This document shows positions 17,795 to 29,781 of a DNA stretch of 64,000 nucleotides, piece after piece. Source of the DNA: Lysobacter sp. Root916 (lineage in GTDB: Bacteria > Pseudomonadota > Gammaproteobacteria > Xanthomonadales > Xanthomonadaceae); the NCBI RefSeq assembly GCF_001429785.1, contig NZ_LMJF01000001.1, positions 382,367 through 446,366 of the forward strand, read 5' to 3'. Both the position numbers and the translations under genes were made by a program. Each line of letters begins with the position of its first letter. The first letter of the stretch is position 1. The notes beneath the pieces were generated by a model. The model had not been told where the DNA came from, did no database searches, and saw nothing but the letters and a program-made list of their open reading frames with translations.

Positions 17795-17980
17795 GGCCGG
17801 GCCCGAGCCCGCGCGCAAGCCGTTGATCGAACTCCTGTTTTCGGCAGGCAATGAACATGGCGACCGGCCCGGGGACGGGCCGGAGCGCTGTGTTATCCTC
17901 GGGCCGACAACGCACCACGTAACTGCGGACGCGGCCCGAGCGGGCGCGCTCCGAGAACACCGCACCATTTGGGCAAAAGC

Positions 17981-19273
17981 ATGAGCGACGATCGACAGGG
18001 ACGCAGCACCGGCGATAGCAGCAAGATTCTCTATTGCTCGTTCTGCGGCAAAAGCCAGCACGAGGTCCGCAAGCTGATCGCGGGCCCGAGCGTGTTCATC
18101 TGCGATGAGTGCGTCGAGCTCTGCAACGACATCATCCGCGAGGAGCTCGAGGAGAAGGCGCAGTCGGCGCGCAGCCACCTGCCCAAGCCGCGCGAAATCC
18201 TCGAGGTGCTGGACCAGTACGTGATCGGCCAGCAGCGCGCCAAGCGCACCCTCGCGGTGGCCGTGTACAACCATTACAAGCGCATCGAGAGCCGTCAGAA
18301 GAACGACGACGTCGAGCTCGCCAAGTCCAACATCCTGCTGGTCGGTCCGACCGGTTCGGGCAAGACCCTGCTGGCCGAGACCCTGGCGCGATTGCTCAAC
18401 GTGCCGTTCACCATTGCGGATGCGACCACGCTGACCGAAGCCGGCTACGTCGGCGAGGACGTGGAAAACATCATCCAGAAGCTCCTGCAAAAGTGCGACT
18501 ACGACGTCGAGAAGGCGCAGCAGGGCATCGTCTACATCGACGAGATCGACAAGATCTCGCGCAAGAGCGACAACCCCTCGATCACCCGCGACGTGTCGGG
18601 CGAAGGCGTGCAGCAGGCGCTGCTGAAGCTGATCGAAGGCACGGTCGCCAGCGTTCCGCCGCAGGGCGGCCGCAAGCACCCGCAGCAGGAATTCCTGCAG
18701 GTCGATACCCGCAACATCCTGTTCGTGGTCGGCGGCGCGTTCGCGGGGCTGGACAAGATCATCCAGCAGCGCAGCACCGAGGCCGGCGGCATCGGCTTCG
18801 GCGCCAAGGTCAAGAGCAGCGAGCGCAAGATCGAGGTCGGCAAGATCCTGGCCGAGGTCGAGCCCGAGGATCTGATCAAGTTCGGCCTGATCCCCGAGTT
18901 CGTCGGCCGCCTGCCGGTGGTCGCGACCCTGGAAGAGCTGGACGAGCAGGCCCTGGTCACCATCCTGACCGAGCCCAAGAACGCGATCACCAAGCAGTTC
19001 AAGAAGCTGTTCGAGATGGAGAACGTCGAGCTGGAGTTCCGCGCCGACGCGCTTACCGCGATCGCGCGCAAGGCGCTCAAGCGCAAGACCGGCGCGCGCG
19101 GCCTGCGCACCATCGTCGAATCGGTGCTGCTGGACACCATGTACGAACTGCCTTCGCTGGAGAACGTCAGCAAGGTGGTGGTGGACGAGTCGGTGATCGA
19201 CCACAAGTCCGAGCCTTACCTGATCTACCAGACCCCGCCGGCCGCCGCGCCCAAGGTCGCCGCCGCGGACTGA
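17981..19273 (+). CDS. clpX: Clp protease ATP-binding unfoldase ClpX
   Basis: The 430 residues begin with a zinc-binding domain (Cys19, Cys22, Cys41, Cys44). The AAA+ domain has Walker A GPTGSGKT (122-129), the pore loop GYVG, Walker B YIDEIDKI and the RKH loop (GGRKHP). ClpX recognises, unfolds and feeds substrates to ClpP. ATG 17981 gives the usual family N terminus (MSDDRQG); an in-frame start 12 bases upstream is less likely. Confidence 0.98.
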   Translation: MSDDRQGRSTGDSSKILYCSFCGKSQHEVRKLIAGPSVFICDECVELCNDIIREELEEKAQSARSHLPKPREILEVLDQYVIGQQRAKRTLAVAVYNHYKRIESRQKNDDVELAKSNILLVGPTGSGKTLLAETLARLLNVPFTIADATTLTEAGYVGEDVENIIQKLLQKCDYDVEKAQQGIVYIDEIDKISRKSDNPSITRDVSGEGVQQALLKLIEGTVASVPPQGGRKHPQQEFLQVDTRNILFVVGGAFAGLDKIIQQRSTEAGGIGFGAKVKSSERKIEVGKILAEVEPEDLIKFGLIPEFVGRLPVVATLEELDEQALVTILTEPKNAITKQFKKLFEMENVELEFRADALTAIARKALKRKTGARGLRTIVESVLLDTMYELPSLENVSKVVVDESVIDHKSEPYLIYQTPPAAAPKVAAAD

Positions 19274-19350
19274 ACGCGGCCCCAGCGGCGTTCCCGGACG
19301 GGCGCCGCATATCGGCTGTAACCGGCTGATTCCATGACGGTTTTCCTGCA

Positions 19351-19376
19351 CGGCCCGCGCTGCGAAGCGCGGGCCG
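19351..19376 (+). terminator. Hairpin downstream of clpX
   Basis: A perfect 11-bp stem, CGGCCCGCGCT with AGCGCGGGCCG, surrounds a GCGA loop. Only CTTGC follows, so it lacks a proper T tract. It may act as a weak or Rho-assisted terminator or as an RNA-stabilising hairpin. Confidence 0.45.
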
Positions 19377-19405
19377 CTTGCATCCTATGGCGCAGGCCCC
19401 CATAA
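19377..19405 (+). promoter_or_regulatory. Candidate heat-shock (sigma-32) promoter of lon
   Basis: CTTGCAT is followed after 14 bp by CCCCATAA, close to the sigma-32 consensus CTTGAAA-N14-CCCCATNT. It begins immediately after the clpX hairpin and lies about 115 bp upstream of the lon start. Lon is a classical heat-shock protein, so the site is plausible. Confidence 0.5.
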
Positions 19406-19520
19406 CCGTCGCAAGGGGCTGCATCGCCCGCGATCCCGGTCGGGGACGCCATCGACGGCGTCCGGTTCTACCTGCCGGATTTCCAGTATTTTTCAAGTGT
19501 TTTCTCCCCCCGGAGCTGTC

Positions 19521-21953
<2,433 letters not shown>

Positions 21954-22017
21954 CGGATTCCGTTGGTCGGAAAGCGATCGAATCGGCTGGAAGGCCCGTC
22001 GTTATTAGCTTTCAGGC

Positions 22018-22046
22018 TTGCACCCCCAAAATGCCGCTGGTATAAC
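22018..22046 (+). promoter_or_regulatory. Sigma-70 promoter of hupB
   Basis: TTGCAC and TATAAC, each one base from or close to consensus, are separated by exactly 17 bp. Transcription would begin near 22053, leaving a leader of about 120 nt before the hupB start at 22175. Confidence 0.7.
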
Positions 22047-22174
22047 GACCGCAACCGCGCGAAAGCTGCCACAGACGCAGTAGGCGCGGCAAACTCGATC
22101 GGCGTGGCCCGCTCGCGCAGCGCGCCACGCCGATTCTCAGAACACGCGGTAACACCGCACAGGGAGTCCAAAGA

Positions 22175-22447
22175 ATGAACAAGGGTGAATTCATCAGCGC
22201 CGTCGCCGATGCTGCCGAGCTGTCCAAGACCGACGCAGCCAACGCCGTCGACGCCGTTATCGGCGTGATCACGAAGGCGCTGAAGAAGGGCGACACCGTC
22301 ACGCTCGTGGGCTTCGGTACGTTCCAGGTCCGTAAGCGCGCCGCGCGCCAGGGCCGCAACCCCAAGACCGGCGCCACCATCAAGATCAAGGCCTCGAAGA
22401 ACCCGGCGTTCAAGGCTGGCAAGGCGCTGAAGGATGCTGTAAACTAA
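22175..22447 (+). CDS. hupB: HU-beta-like nucleoid protein
   Basis: The 90 residues are a standard HU protein starting [18 protein letters not shown]. It contains the DNA-binding arm with [12 protein letters not shown] and the signature [20 protein letters not shown] dimers bend and compact DNA. It sits between lon and ppiD, the same place as hupB in E. coli. An A/G-rich ribosome site (AGGGAG) precedes the ATG. Confidence 0.97.
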   Translation: MNKGEFISAVADAAELSKTDAANAVDAVIGVITKALKKGDTVTLVGFGTFQVRKRAARQGRNPKTGATIKIKASKNPAFKAGKALKDAVN

Positions 22448-22458
22448 GCGACTCGCTC

Positions 22459-22533
22459 GGGTGCTTAGCTCAGCGGTAGAGCGTCTCCTTTACACGGAGA
22501 GGGTCGGGGGTTCGAAACCCTCAGCACCCACCA
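22459..22533 (+). tRNA. tRNA-Val (anticodon UAC)
   Basis: This 75-nt cloverleaf includes CCA. Acceptor GGGTGCT pairs with AGCACCC, the anticodon stem TCTCC/GGAGA holds loop TTTACAC (anticodon TAC), and the T-arm has GGTTCGAAACC. It begins 12 bp after the hupB stop. Confidence 0.97.
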
Positions 22534-22613
22534 GATCAAACTGGCCCTACTGCTAAGCCGCCCGCCGGAAACGGCAGTGCCGCGAGGCGAAAGGCCAAAA
22601 GTTTCAAAAGTGC

Positions 22614-22690
22614 GGAGTGGTAGTTCAGTCGGTTAGAATGCTGGCCTGTCACGCCGGAGGTCGCGGGTTCGAGTCCCGTCCACTCCGCCA
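22614..22690 (+). tRNA. tRNA-Asp (anticodon GUC), copy 1
   Basis: This 77-nt cloverleaf includes CCA. The acceptor is GGAGTGG/CCACTCC, the anticodon loop CTGTCAC (anticodon GTC) and the T-loop GGTTCGAGTCC. It is identical to the copy at 22800-22876. Confidence 0.97.
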
Positions 22691-22698
22691 GTTTCGCC

Positions 22699-22727
22699 AA
22701 AAGCGCCGGAAACGGCGCTTTTGTTTT
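22699..22727 (+). terminator. Intrinsic terminator after tRNA-Asp copy 1
   Basis: Stem AAAAGCGCCG / CGGCGCTTTT with a GAAA loop, followed by GTTTT. It resembles the terminator after the second tRNA-Asp, consistent with duplication of a tRNA plus terminator unit. Confidence 0.8.
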
Positions 22728-22799
22728 ATATAAGTGAGGGTCCTCGATTTTGTTGCATAGCGGTAGAATCGTCGGCTCGAGTTTCCAGGTTCAAACAGC

Positions 22800-22876
22800 G
22801 GAGTGGTAGTTCAGTCGGTTAGAATGCTGGCCTGTCACGCCGGAGGTCGCGGGTTCGAGTCCCGTCCACTCCGCCA
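22800..22876 (+). tRNA. tRNA-Asp (anticodon GUC), copy 2
   Basis: Identical in sequence to tRNA-Asp copy 1, 109 bp downstream of it, with anticodon GTC and encoded CCA. Confidence 0.97.
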
Positions 22877-22884
22877 GTTTTGCC

Positions 22885-22914
22885 GAAGGCGCCGGAAACG
22901 GCGCCTTCTTTTTT
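22885..22914 (+). terminator. Intrinsic terminator after tRNA-Asp copy 2
   Basis: Stem GAAGGCGCCG / CGGCGCCTTC with a GAAA loop is followed by six T. Confidence 0.88.
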
Positions 22915-23072
22915 GCCCGCGCTCCGGGATCCGGGTTCCAGGCCGGTCGCTTCGACGCCGTTCGCGATTTCGCCCCGGTCCGGAACCGGCGGCCCCGCCT
23001 GGGCCGGCCAGGCCCGCGCGCCCGGCCTCAAGCGCGCTAAACTGTCCGGCTTACGACCTACGCGACCCGGAT

Positions 23073-25064
23073 ATGCTGCAGAAACTTCGCGACAAGACTT
23101 CCGGCTGGATCGCCACCGCGATCCTCGGCCTGCTGATCATTCCCTTCGCCTTCGTCGGCATCGAGCAGTACATGGGCGCGCGCACCGACACCTCGGTCGC
23201 GCATATCGATGTGCCGCCCTCGTACTGGCAGAGCGCGCCGTCGTGGTGGCCGGTGTCGATGCTGTGGCAGCACGAGAAGATCGACTCCACCGATTTCCGC
23301 ACCGCTTTCGAACAGGAGCGCCAGCGCCGCCGCGCGGCCGAGGGCGAGGCCTTCGATGCGCGCGATTTCGAGAGCAAGGAAAACAAGCTGGCGATCCTGG
23401 ACCTGCTGATCGATCGGCGTGTGCAGGAACTGGCGTCCAAGAGCGAAGGCCTGGTGGTCAGCGACGCGCTGGTCAAGAAGACCCTGGCCGAAGTGCCGGC
23501 GTTCCAGGTCGACGGCAAGTTCAATCTCGATCGCTATCGTCTGGCCCTGGCCTCGCAGGTGCCGCCGCAAACGCCGACCCAGTTCCAGGAAACCGTGCGT
23601 CAGTCGCTGCAGCAGTCGCTGCTGGCCGGCGGCCTGGTCGAGAGCGAGTTCGTGACCTCGGCCGAGCTGGACCGCCTGATCCGCCTGATGGGCGAGACCC
23701 GCGACGTCGGCCTGGTGATGCTGCCGCAGCCGGCGCCCGACACCGGCGCTGTCAGCGCCGCCGAACTGCAGTCCTGGTACCAGGGCCACAGCGCCGATTA
23801 CCGCGCACCGGAAACCGTGACCCTGGAATACGTGGAAGTGAACGCAGCCAGTGTGCCGCCGCCGGCGCCGGCCGACGAGGACACCCTGCGCAAGCGCTAC
23901 GAGCTGGAAAAGAGCCGTTTCGTCGCTCAGGAGCAGCGTCTGGCTTCGCACATCCTGGTGCGCGTGGCCGACGGCGCCGACGCCGCGGCGCAGAAGGCCG
24001 CAGAGCAGAAAGCGACCCAGTTGACCGCACAGGCCAAGGCCGCGGGCGCCGACTTCGCCGCGCTGGCGCGCGCCAACAGCGACGACACCGGCTCCAAGGC
24101 CGGCGGCGGCGATCTGGGTTGGGTCAGCAAGGGCATGATGGTGGCGCCGTTCGAGCAGGCGCTGTTCGCCGCGCCGCAGGGCGCGATCGTGGGCCCGGTC
24201 AAGACCGACTTCGGCTGGCACGTGATCCAGGTGCGCGAGGTCAAGGCCGGCCAGCCGGAGACCTACGAGCAGGCACGCGAAGCCCTGGCGCGCGAGCAGG
24301 CCGAGGCCGACAGCGAACGCGTGGTCAGCGACTTCACCGGCCGCCTGGTCGATCTGGTCTACAAGAATCCGTCCTCGCTGGGGCCGGCCGCGCGCGAGAT
24401 GAAGCTGCCGGTGCAGAAGTTGGGCCCGCTCACGCGCAATGGCGCGCGCAGCGGCGCCCAGGGCCTGGCCGCGAACCCGGCGCTGTTGCGCGCGGCGTTC
24501 TCCGACGCCCTGATCCAGGGCGGCACGGTCAGCGACCCGATCGAGATCGCTCCCGGTAACAGCGTGCTGATCCGCGTGACCGCGCATACGCCCGAGCGTT
24601 CGCAGCCGCTGGCGCAGGTGCGCGATCAGGTGATCGCGGCGGTGCGCGCCGACCGCGCCACCAAGGCCGCGACCAAGGAAGCCGACGCGCTGCTGGCGCG
24701 TCTGCGTGGCGGCGAGACCCTGGAAGCGGTGGCGACCTCCAAGCAGCTGCCGGCGCCGCACGCGATCCCGAACCTGCCGCGCGGCGCGCCGATTCCGGAC
24801 CCCAGCGTGAGCGAGGCCGTGTTCGCGGTCGCGCCGCCCGCGGCCGGCAAGGTCACCCCGGGCAGGGCAATGCTGCCGGACGGCCGCGCGGTGCTGTTCG
24901 CGGTCAGCAAGGTCACCCCGGGCGATCTGGCCCAGGTTCCGCCGCCGCAGCGCGAACAGATGCAGACCCAGCTGGCCCAGATCAGCGGCGCCGACGACAT
25001 CAAGGCGCTGGTCGCCGCGCAGCGCAAGCGCATGAAGGTGACGGTGGTCGATCAGAATCTCTGA
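23073..25064 (+). CDS. ppiD: PpiD-like periplasmic folding factor (SurA-N and parvulin domains)
   Basis: The 663 residues start with a single membrane anchor (TSGWIATAILGLLIIPFAFVG, seen at about residues 9-29). A large SurA-N-like periplasmic chaperone part follows, then a parvulin-type domain with LASHILVRV, DFAALARANSDDTGSKAGG and GDLGWVSKGMMVAPFEQALF (about 285-385). PpiD helps fold newly exported outer-membrane proteins near the Sec translocon. ATG 23073 puts the anchor at the N terminus. The position downstream of lon and hupB is conserved. Confidence 0.93.
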   Translation: MLQKLRDKTSGWIATAILGLLIIPFAFVGIEQYMGARTDTSVAHIDVPPSYWQSAPSWWPVSMLWQHEKIDSTDFRTAFEQERQRRRAAEGEAFDARDFESKENKLAILDLLIDRRVQELASKSEGLVVSDALVKKTLAEVPAFQVDGKFNLDRYRLALASQVPPQTPTQFQETVRQSLQQSLLAGGLVESEFVTSAELDRLIRLMGETRDVGLVMLPQPAPDTGAVSAAELQSWYQGHSADYRAPETVTLEYVEVNAASVPPPAPADEDTLRKRYELEKSRFVAQEQRLASHILVRVADGADAAAQKAAEQKATQLTAQAKAAGADFAALARANSDDTGSKAGGGDLGWVSKGMMVAPFEQALFAAPQGAIVGPVKTDFGWHVIQVREVKAGQPETYEQAREALAREQAEADSERVVSDFTGRLVDLVYKNPSSLGPAAREMKLPVQKLGPLTRNGARSGAQGLAANPALLRAAFSDALIQGGTVSDPIEIAPGNSVLIRVTAHTPERSQPLAQVRDQVIAAVRADRATKAATKEADALLARLRGGETLEAVATSKQLPAPHAIPNLPRGAPIPDPSVSEAVFAVAPPAAGKVTPGRAMLPDGRAVLFAVSKVTPGDLAQVPPPQREQMQTQLAQISGADDIKALVAAQRKRMKVTVVDQNL

Positions 25065-25090
25065 TCGGTACTGGCGTTATCGCAACGAAA

Positions 25091-25115
25091 AGCCCGGCAT
25101 CTCGCCGGGCTTTTT
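25091..25115 (+). terminator. Intrinsic terminator of ppiD
   Basis: Stem AGCCCGGC / GCCGGGCT with an ATCTC loop and a following TTTT lies 26 bp after the ppiD stop. Confidence 0.88.
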
Positions 25116-25260
25116 GCTTTTGGGTTCTTGATGGCGGCGCTTGCGACTCGCTTCTCCCGCTTGCGGCGACCGAAGGAACCGCAAAGCCGAGAAGGGGCCC
25201 GGAGGGCGGACGTGTGCAGCGCGTGAGGTAGGGCTGCTGCGCGCTTGCGGCGACGACTCG

Positions 25261-25297
25261 CACCTCAGCCCGATCGCACAGCGATCGGGCTGAGGTG
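25261..25297. repeat. Perfect 17-bp inverted repeat between ppiD and fabI
   Basis: Arms of 17 bp (CACCTCAGCCCGATCGC and its exact complement) flank ACA. No T tract follows, and no gene lies close enough for it to be a normal terminator. It may be a REP-like element, a DNA-binding site or an RNA hairpin. The surrounding 25116-25453 stretch has no gene. Confidence 0.75.
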
Positions 25298-25378
25298 CCG
25301 CTCAAGCCGATGGCTCGTAAGGCCGGCCCCTCACTCCGCAAGCCGCAGAGGGGCTAAAGCGGTGAGACGACTTCGCTA

Positions 25379-25406
25379 TTCCTTCTCCCGCGTGCGGGAG
25401 AAGGTG
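25379..25406. repeat. CTCCCGC-type palindromic repeat, copy 1
   Basis: CCTTCTCCCGC and GCGGGAGAAGG pair perfectly around GT, and the flank GATGAGGGC follows. Related palindromes lie at 34348-34373 and 63963-63986, so this is one member of a dispersed intergenic family. Confidence 0.75.
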
Positions 25407-25453
25407 CCCGAAGGGCGGATGAGGGCAGCGCATCAGGTTGGGATGGCGCAAAG

Positions 25454-25482
25454 AAAAAGCCCGGCATCGCACCGGGCTTTTC
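25454..25482. terminator. Bidirectional terminator between ppiD and fabI
   Basis: AAAAGCCCGG and CCGGGCTTTT pair around CATCGCA, with A runs on one side and T runs on the other. It can therefore end the minus-strand fabI transcript (38 bp after its stop) and any plus-strand transcript. Confidence 0.85.
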
Positions 25483-25519
25483 TGGTCTTGTCACTCGCGC
25501 GCCTAAGCGCAGCCCCCAC

Positions 25520-26311
25520 TCACTCGCTCTCGATCCCCGTCATGCCCAGGATGTTGTAGCCCGAGTCGACATAGGTGATCTCGCCGGTCACGCCCGAGGC
25601 CAGATCCGAGCACAGGAAGGCGGCGACATTGCCGACCTGTTCGATCGTAACCGTGCGGCGCATCGGCGCGTTCTCCTCGACATGGCCGAGGATCTTGCGG
25701 AAGCCGGCGATGCCGGCCGCGGCCAGGGTCTTGATCGGGCCGGCCGAGATCGCGTTGACGCGGGTGCCTTCCGGGCCGAGGTTGTAGGCCAGGTAGCGCA
25801 CGGTCGCTTCCAGGCTGGCCTTGGCCACGCCCATGACGTTGTAGCCGGCCAGGGCGCGTTCGGCGCCCAGGTAGCTCAGGGTCAGGATCGAACCGTTGCG
25901 GCCCTGCATCTGCGGGCGCGCGGCCTTGGCCATCGCGGCCAGCGAATAGGCCGAGATGTCGTGGGCGATGCCGAAGTTCTCGCGGGTCAGGCCGTCGAGG
26001 AACTGGCCGGCGATGGCTTCGCGCGGGGCGTAGGCGATCGCGTGGACCAGGATGTCGAAACCGTCCCAGTGCTGGCCGAGCTCGGCGAAGCAGGCCGCGA
26101 TCTGCTCGTCGCTGGTGACGTCCAGCGGGATCACGATGTTGCTGCCGTACTCGGCGGCGGCCTTCTCCACGCGGGTCTTGAGCTTCTCGTTCTGGTAGGT
26201 GAACGCCAGTTGCGCGCCTTCGCGGTGCATGGCCTCGGCGATGCCGCTGGCGATCGAACGCTCGCTGGCGATGCCGGTGATCAATGCGCGCTTACCTTGC
26301 AGGAAACCCAT
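25520..26311 (-). CDS. fabI: Enoyl-[acyl-carrier-protein] reductase (NADH), FabI type
   Basis: The 263 residues show the FabI-specific SDR pattern. The nucleotide loop is [18 protein letters not shown], followed by [14 protein letters not shown], and the active site is [19 protein letters not shown] with the Tyr-x6-Lys spacing of enoyl reductases. It performs the last reduction of each fatty acid elongation cycle. ATG 26311 follows AGGGAG by five bases on the minus strand and is preferred over an in-frame GTG six bases earlier. It is single-copy here and apart from the fab cluster at 53-58 kb. Confidence 0.96.
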   Translation of the reverse strand: MGFLQGKRALITGIASERSIASGIAEAMHREGAQLAFTYQNEKLKTRVEKAAAEYGSNIVIPLDVTSDEQIAACFAELGQHWDGFDILVHAIAYAPREAIAGQFLDGLTRENFGIAHDISAYSLAAMAKAARPQMQGRNGSILTLSYLGAERALAGYNVMGVAKASLEATVRYLAYNLGPEGTRVNAISAGPIKTLAAAGIAGFRKILGHVEENAPMRRTVTIEQVGNVAAFLCSDLASGVTGEITYVDSGYNILGMTGIESE

Positions 26312-26438
26312 GTGCACTCCCTAAAACTTGCGGTGGACGCGGCCGTCGTGGGCCGCGCGTCGGAACCGCCCGACCGGTGCGCGGTCGAGCAAAGACTCTA
26401 GTGTACCCGCGCGATGGCGACGGACGATCCGGTACGGT

Positions 26439-27659
26439 TCACGGCGCTTTCGCCCCGGGTGTATCGATCAGCAGGGCCTGGCCGGGCTTGAGCACGGCGT
26501 TGGCGCCCAGGCCGTTGCGTTGCAGCAGGTCGGCCACGCGGATGCCGTAACGGCGCGCGATGGTCCAGGCGTTGTCGCCGCGGGCGACGGTGTGGCGGCG
26601 CGGCTCGCCGGCGCTGCCGGTGTCGGCGGCGGGCGCCTGCTCCGTCGCCGCGGCCGGCACGCTGGCGGTGCTGGTGGCCTGCGCCTGGTCGCCGTCGACG
26701 CCGCCGATCGCGCCCGCGGGCACCGCCAGCAGCGGCGCGCGCGCGGCGCCGGCCTGGCCGATGCGGCCGCCGGCGAAGACCGGGTTGAGGCGTTGCAGTT
26801 GGGCCGCGTCCTGGCCACTGCGGCGCGCCCAGGCGGCGATGTCGGCGACGTCGTCGGGCACGGTCACCGCTTGCAGGCGCGGCACCGGGCGGTCCAGCGC
26901 GCGCAGCCATTCCTCGCGATCGTCGGCCTGCTCCATCAGGCAGGACAGCGCATGCAGTTTGCGCACATAGGCCTGGGTGATGTCGGACAGGCCGGTCAGC
27001 TGTTCGGGCTTGGCGTTGCGCGCGACCTGGCCGTTGCGCTTGAGCGCGCCCAGGATGCGGTATTCGCCGGCGTTGTAGGCCATCACGGTCAGGCGCCAGT
27101 CGCCGGCGAACATGCCGTGCAGGGTTTTCAGATAACGCACCGCGGCCTGGGTCGAATCCACCGGCGACAGGCGGCCGTCGTAGCCGGCGAGGATCGGCAC
27201 GCGGTGATTGCGCGCGGTCAGCGCGATCATCTGCCATAGCCCGGCCGGCCCGGCGGCGCTGCGCGCGCCCGGCTTGTAGCCACTTTCGACGAACGGGATC
27301 AGCGCGTACTCGGTGGGCAGGTGGGCCTCGCGCAGCGCGTCGACCACGTAGCCGAACAAGGGCAGGGTGTCGTCGTTGCTGGCGGCCAGGCGCTTGGGCG
27401 CGGTGGCGAAGTGCTGGCGCCAGCGTGTGCTGGCGCCGGCTTCGCAGGTCGGATCGGCCAGGCCTTCGCGGAAGCGCTGGTAGATCTCGCGGCCGTTGCG
27501 GGTCGGGCCGGGGATCGCGGCTTGCGGCGCGGGCTCGGCGGCCGCGGCCGGCGTGGATGCGGCAGCGGCGGCGGATTGAGCGAACGCGGGCGCGCCGCAT
27601 GCGGCCGCCAGCGCCAACGCGACCGCGGCGAGGCGACCGGCCTTGCGGGCCCGGCTCAT
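26439..27659 (-). CDS. mltD: MltD-like membrane-bound lytic murein transglycosylase with one LysM
   Basis: The 406 residues have a signal peptide ([18 protein letters not shown]). A lytic transglycosylase domain follows with the catalytic glutamate Glu125 in [12 protein letters not shown] and the GLWQM and YNAGEYRI motifs. A Pro/Ala linker leads to one C-terminal LysM peptidoglycan-binding repeat ([18 protein letters not shown]). It cleaves glycan strands of peptidoglycan. MltD of E. coli has more than one LysM. The start overlaps the gloB stop (ATGA), so the two are translationally coupled, in the same neighbourhood as mltD-gloB in E. coli. Confidence 0.9.
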   Translation of the reverse strand: MSRARKAGRLAAVALALAAACGAPAFAQSAAAAASTPAAAAEPAPQAAIPGPTRNGREIYQRFREGLADPTCEAGASTRWRQHFATAPKRLAASNDDTLPLFGYVVDALREAHLPTEYALIPFVESGYKPGARSAAGPAGLWQMIALTARNHRVPILAGYDGRLSPVDSTQAAVRYLKTLHGMFAGDWRLTVMAYNAGEYRILGALKRNGQVARNAKPEQLTGLSDITQAYVRKLHALSCLMEQADDREEWLRALDRPVPRLQAVTVPDDVADIAAWARRSGQDAAQLQRLNPVFAGGRIGQAGAARAPLLAVPAGAIGGVDGDQAQATSTASVPAAATEQAPAADTGSAGEPRRHTVARGDNAWTIARRYGIRVADLLQRNGLGANAVLKPGQALLIDTPGAKAP

Positions 27660-28435
27660 GCCTGGAACCCGTCTTTCCAGCGCCGCAATTCGGCGAAGGT
27701 GTCGATGTCGTCCTCGGGTTCGCGGCGCAGGCGCCGGGCCACGGCCGCGCGTACCTCGGGCTGATGCACGCGCAGGAAGGGATTGGCTGCGACTTCGTCG
27801 GCCAGGGTGCTGGGCAGGGTCGGACGTCCGGCGTTGCGCATGGCCTGGGCTTCCTCGATGCGGCGCAGCAGCGCCGGGTTGGACGGCTCCACCGCGCGCG
27901 CGAAGGCGGCGTTGGACAGGGTGTATTCGTGGCCGCAGCACAGGCGGGTGTCGCCGGGCAGGGCGGCCAGGCGCGACAGCGAGGTGTGCATCTGGGCCGG
28001 GGTGCCTTCGAACAGACGGCCGCAGCCCAGGCTGAAGAGGGTGTCGCCGCTGAACAGCAGGCCGTGGCCGCCCACGTCCTCCAGGTGATAGGCGATGTGG
28101 CTGAGGGTGTGGCCGGGCACGGCGAGCACGCGCGCGCTCCAGCCGCCCAGGTGCAGGCGCACGCCGTCGCCGACGCGCGCGGTGGCGGCGCCGATGCGGT
28201 CGTCGTCGGGCGCGAACACCGGGATGCCCGGCCAGTGGGCGAGGATGGCCTCGACCCCGCCGATGTGGTCGTTGTGGTGGTGGGTCAGCAGGATCCCGGT
28301 CGGGCGCAGACCATGCACGGCCGCGCCCAGCACCGGCGCGGCGTCGCCGGGGTCGACGATCAGCGCCGACTCGTCGTCGGCCGACAGCGCCCAGATGTAG
28401 TTGTCGTTGAGGGCGGGCAGAGCCAGCAATCGCAT
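27656..28435 (-). CDS. gloB: Hydroxyacylglutathione hydrolase (glyoxalase II)
   Basis: The 259 residues carry the metallo-beta-lactamase motif THHHNDH (His52, His54, Asp56, His57), then [25 protein letters not shown] and [13 protein letters not shown], typical of glyoxalase II. It hydrolyses S-lactoylglutathione to lactate and glutathione in methylglyoxal detoxification. ATG 28435 follows GGAGCTC by a normal distance and gives the family N terminus [13 protein letters not shown]. It is divergent from the YafS-like methyltransferase. Confidence 0.95.
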   Translation of the reverse strand: MRLLALPALNDNYIWALSADDESALIVDPGDAAPVLGAAVHGLRPTGILLTHHHNDHIGGVEAILAHWPGIPVFAPDDDRIGAATARVGDGVRLHLGGWSARVLAVPGHTLSHIAYHLEDVGGHGLLFSGDTLFSLGCGRLFEGTPAQMHTSLSRLAALPGDTRLCCGHEYTLSNAAFARAVEPSNPALLRRIEEAQAMRNAGRPTLPSTLADEVAANPFLRVHQPEVRAAVARRLRREPEDDIDTFAELRRWKDGFQA

Positions 28436-28548
28436 TCGTTGAGCTCCTGGGCGGCCGGCCGCGCCGCGCTCCGCTGAACATGCAACTGAACAGGGCCGCG
28501 CCGCCGGGCCTGCGAAGGACCGCGCTTTCAAATGGATGTTCCGACAGA

Positions 28549-29259
28549 ATGGCGACCATGCCCGCCCTGTCCACCGGCCGTCAACCCAATGCCGCCCTCG
28601 CCTGGTTCGGTGGGGTCGCCGGCCAGGGCCTGCTCGATGTCGAATCCGCGGCGATGGCGCGGGTGCTGGCCGGCTGTCAGGCCATGCCCTGGGCCTGGAT
28701 CGGCGTCGACGCGACCTCGCCGCCGGGCGGCACCAGCACGCGTGGGGTGCGCCTGCGCCGCCAGGGCCAGGGCTTCGACGGCGCCTTCCGCAGCGCGCTG
28801 CCGCTGCCCCTGGCCAGCGAGGCCTTGGGTGCGATGCTGCTGCAGCACGTGCTAGACGACGGCATCGACCCGATGCCGCTGCTGGACGAATGCGCGCGGG
28901 TGCTCGCGCCCGGCGGCACCCTGTGGCTGGCCGCGCTCAATCCCTGGAGCCCCTACCGCGCGCGCTGGGCGCGTTCGGGCCTGCACGCCTACAACACCGG
29001 CGCCTGGCAGGCGATGTTGCGCGGCGCCGGCTTCGCCTCCGACTCGGTGAGCCTGCAATGGCTGGGCCCGCTGTGGCGGCCCGCGCACGGCGCGGTCGGT
29101 ATCGGCGCCGCCGACCGTCTGCGCGCGGGCATCGGCCTGACCGTGTCCAAGCGCGTGCATGCCCTGATCCCGCCGGCGCGGCTGCGCAATTTGCGCTGGC
29201 AGGCCGGCGGCGCGATGGTCGGAACGAATGCGCGCCGTTGCGCGCCGCAGCGGCGATAA
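28549..29259 (+). CDS. YafS-like SAM-dependent methyltransferase
   Basis: The 236 residues show a methyltransferase type 11 pattern in which motif I is weakened. The later elements [13 protein letters not shown] and [20 protein letters not shown] are the typical post-I and motif III signals. In E. coli the gene between gloB and rnhA is yafS, of the same family and place, so orthology is likely. The substrate is unknown. An in-frame ATG at 28558 is an alternative start. The stop overlaps the rnhA start (TAATG). Confidence 0.8.
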   Translation: MATMPALSTGRQPNAALAWFGGVAGQGLLDVESAAMARVLAGCQAMPWAWIGVDATSPPGGTSTRGVRLRRQGQGFDGAFRSALPLPLASEALGAMLLQHVLDDGIDPMPLLDECARVLAPGGTLWLAALNPWSPYRARWARSGLHAYNTGAWQAMLRGAGFASDSVSLQWLGPLWRPAHGAVGIGAADRLRAGIGLTVSKRVHALIPPARLRNLRWQAGGAMVGTNARRCAPQRR

Positions 29260-29762
29260 TGCGCGGCCCTCAGACAGGACCGCAGGCTTTGCAAGATCAC
29301 GCACTGGCGACCGAAACCAAAACCGTCGACATCCACACCGACGGCGCCTGCCTGGGCAACCCCGGGCCCGGCGGCTGGGCCGCGCTGCTGCGCTACAAGG
29401 GCCGCGAGCGCGAGCTGTCCGGCGGCGAGCCCGACACCACCAACAACCGCATGGAGCTGATGGGCGCGATCATGGCCCTGGAAGCGCTGATCGAGCCCTG
29501 CGTGGCGACCCTGCACACCGACTCGCAGTACGTGCGCAAGGGCATCACCGAATGGATGGGCAACTGGGTGCGGCGCGGCTGGAAGACCGCCGGCGGCGAC
29601 CCGGTCAAGAACCGCGATCTGTGGGAGCGCCTGCACCAGGCCAACCTGCGCCACAAGGTCGAATGGAAGTGGGTCAAGGGCCATTCCGGCGACCCCGACA
29701 ACGAGCGCGTCGACGTGCTGGCGCGCACCCAGGCGCAGCGCTACCGCAGCGTCGCGCGCTGA
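29259..29762 (+). CDS. rnhA: Ribonuclease HI
   Basis: The 167 residues contain the RNase H core with the acidic active site: [19 protein letters not shown] (first Asp), [10 protein letters not shown] (Glu), [11 protein letters not shown] (second Asp) and [15 protein letters not shown] (His and last Asp). It removes RNA from RNA-DNA hybrids. The ATG at 29259 overlaps the preceding stop and gives a non-conserved N-terminal extension of about 20 residues. A start further in, such as TTG 29288, would give a more usual length. Confidence 0.95.
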   Translation: MRGPQTGPQALQDHALATETKTVDIHTDGACLGNPGPGGWAALLRYKGRERELSGGEPDTTNNRMELMGAIMALEALIEPCVATLHTDSQYVRKGITEWMGNWVRRGWKTAGGDPVKNRDLWERLHQANLRHKVEWKWVKGHSGDPDNERVDVLARTQAQRYRSVAR

Positions 29763-29781
29763 GTTCGGCGAGAATCGACCC

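Noticed and set aside
26439..28574. A 711-codon minus-strand frame joining gloB-region sequence to the lytic transglycosylase
   Set aside because: The N-terminal 300 codons are an out-of-frame overlap with gloB. The signal peptide start at 27659 marks the true gene.
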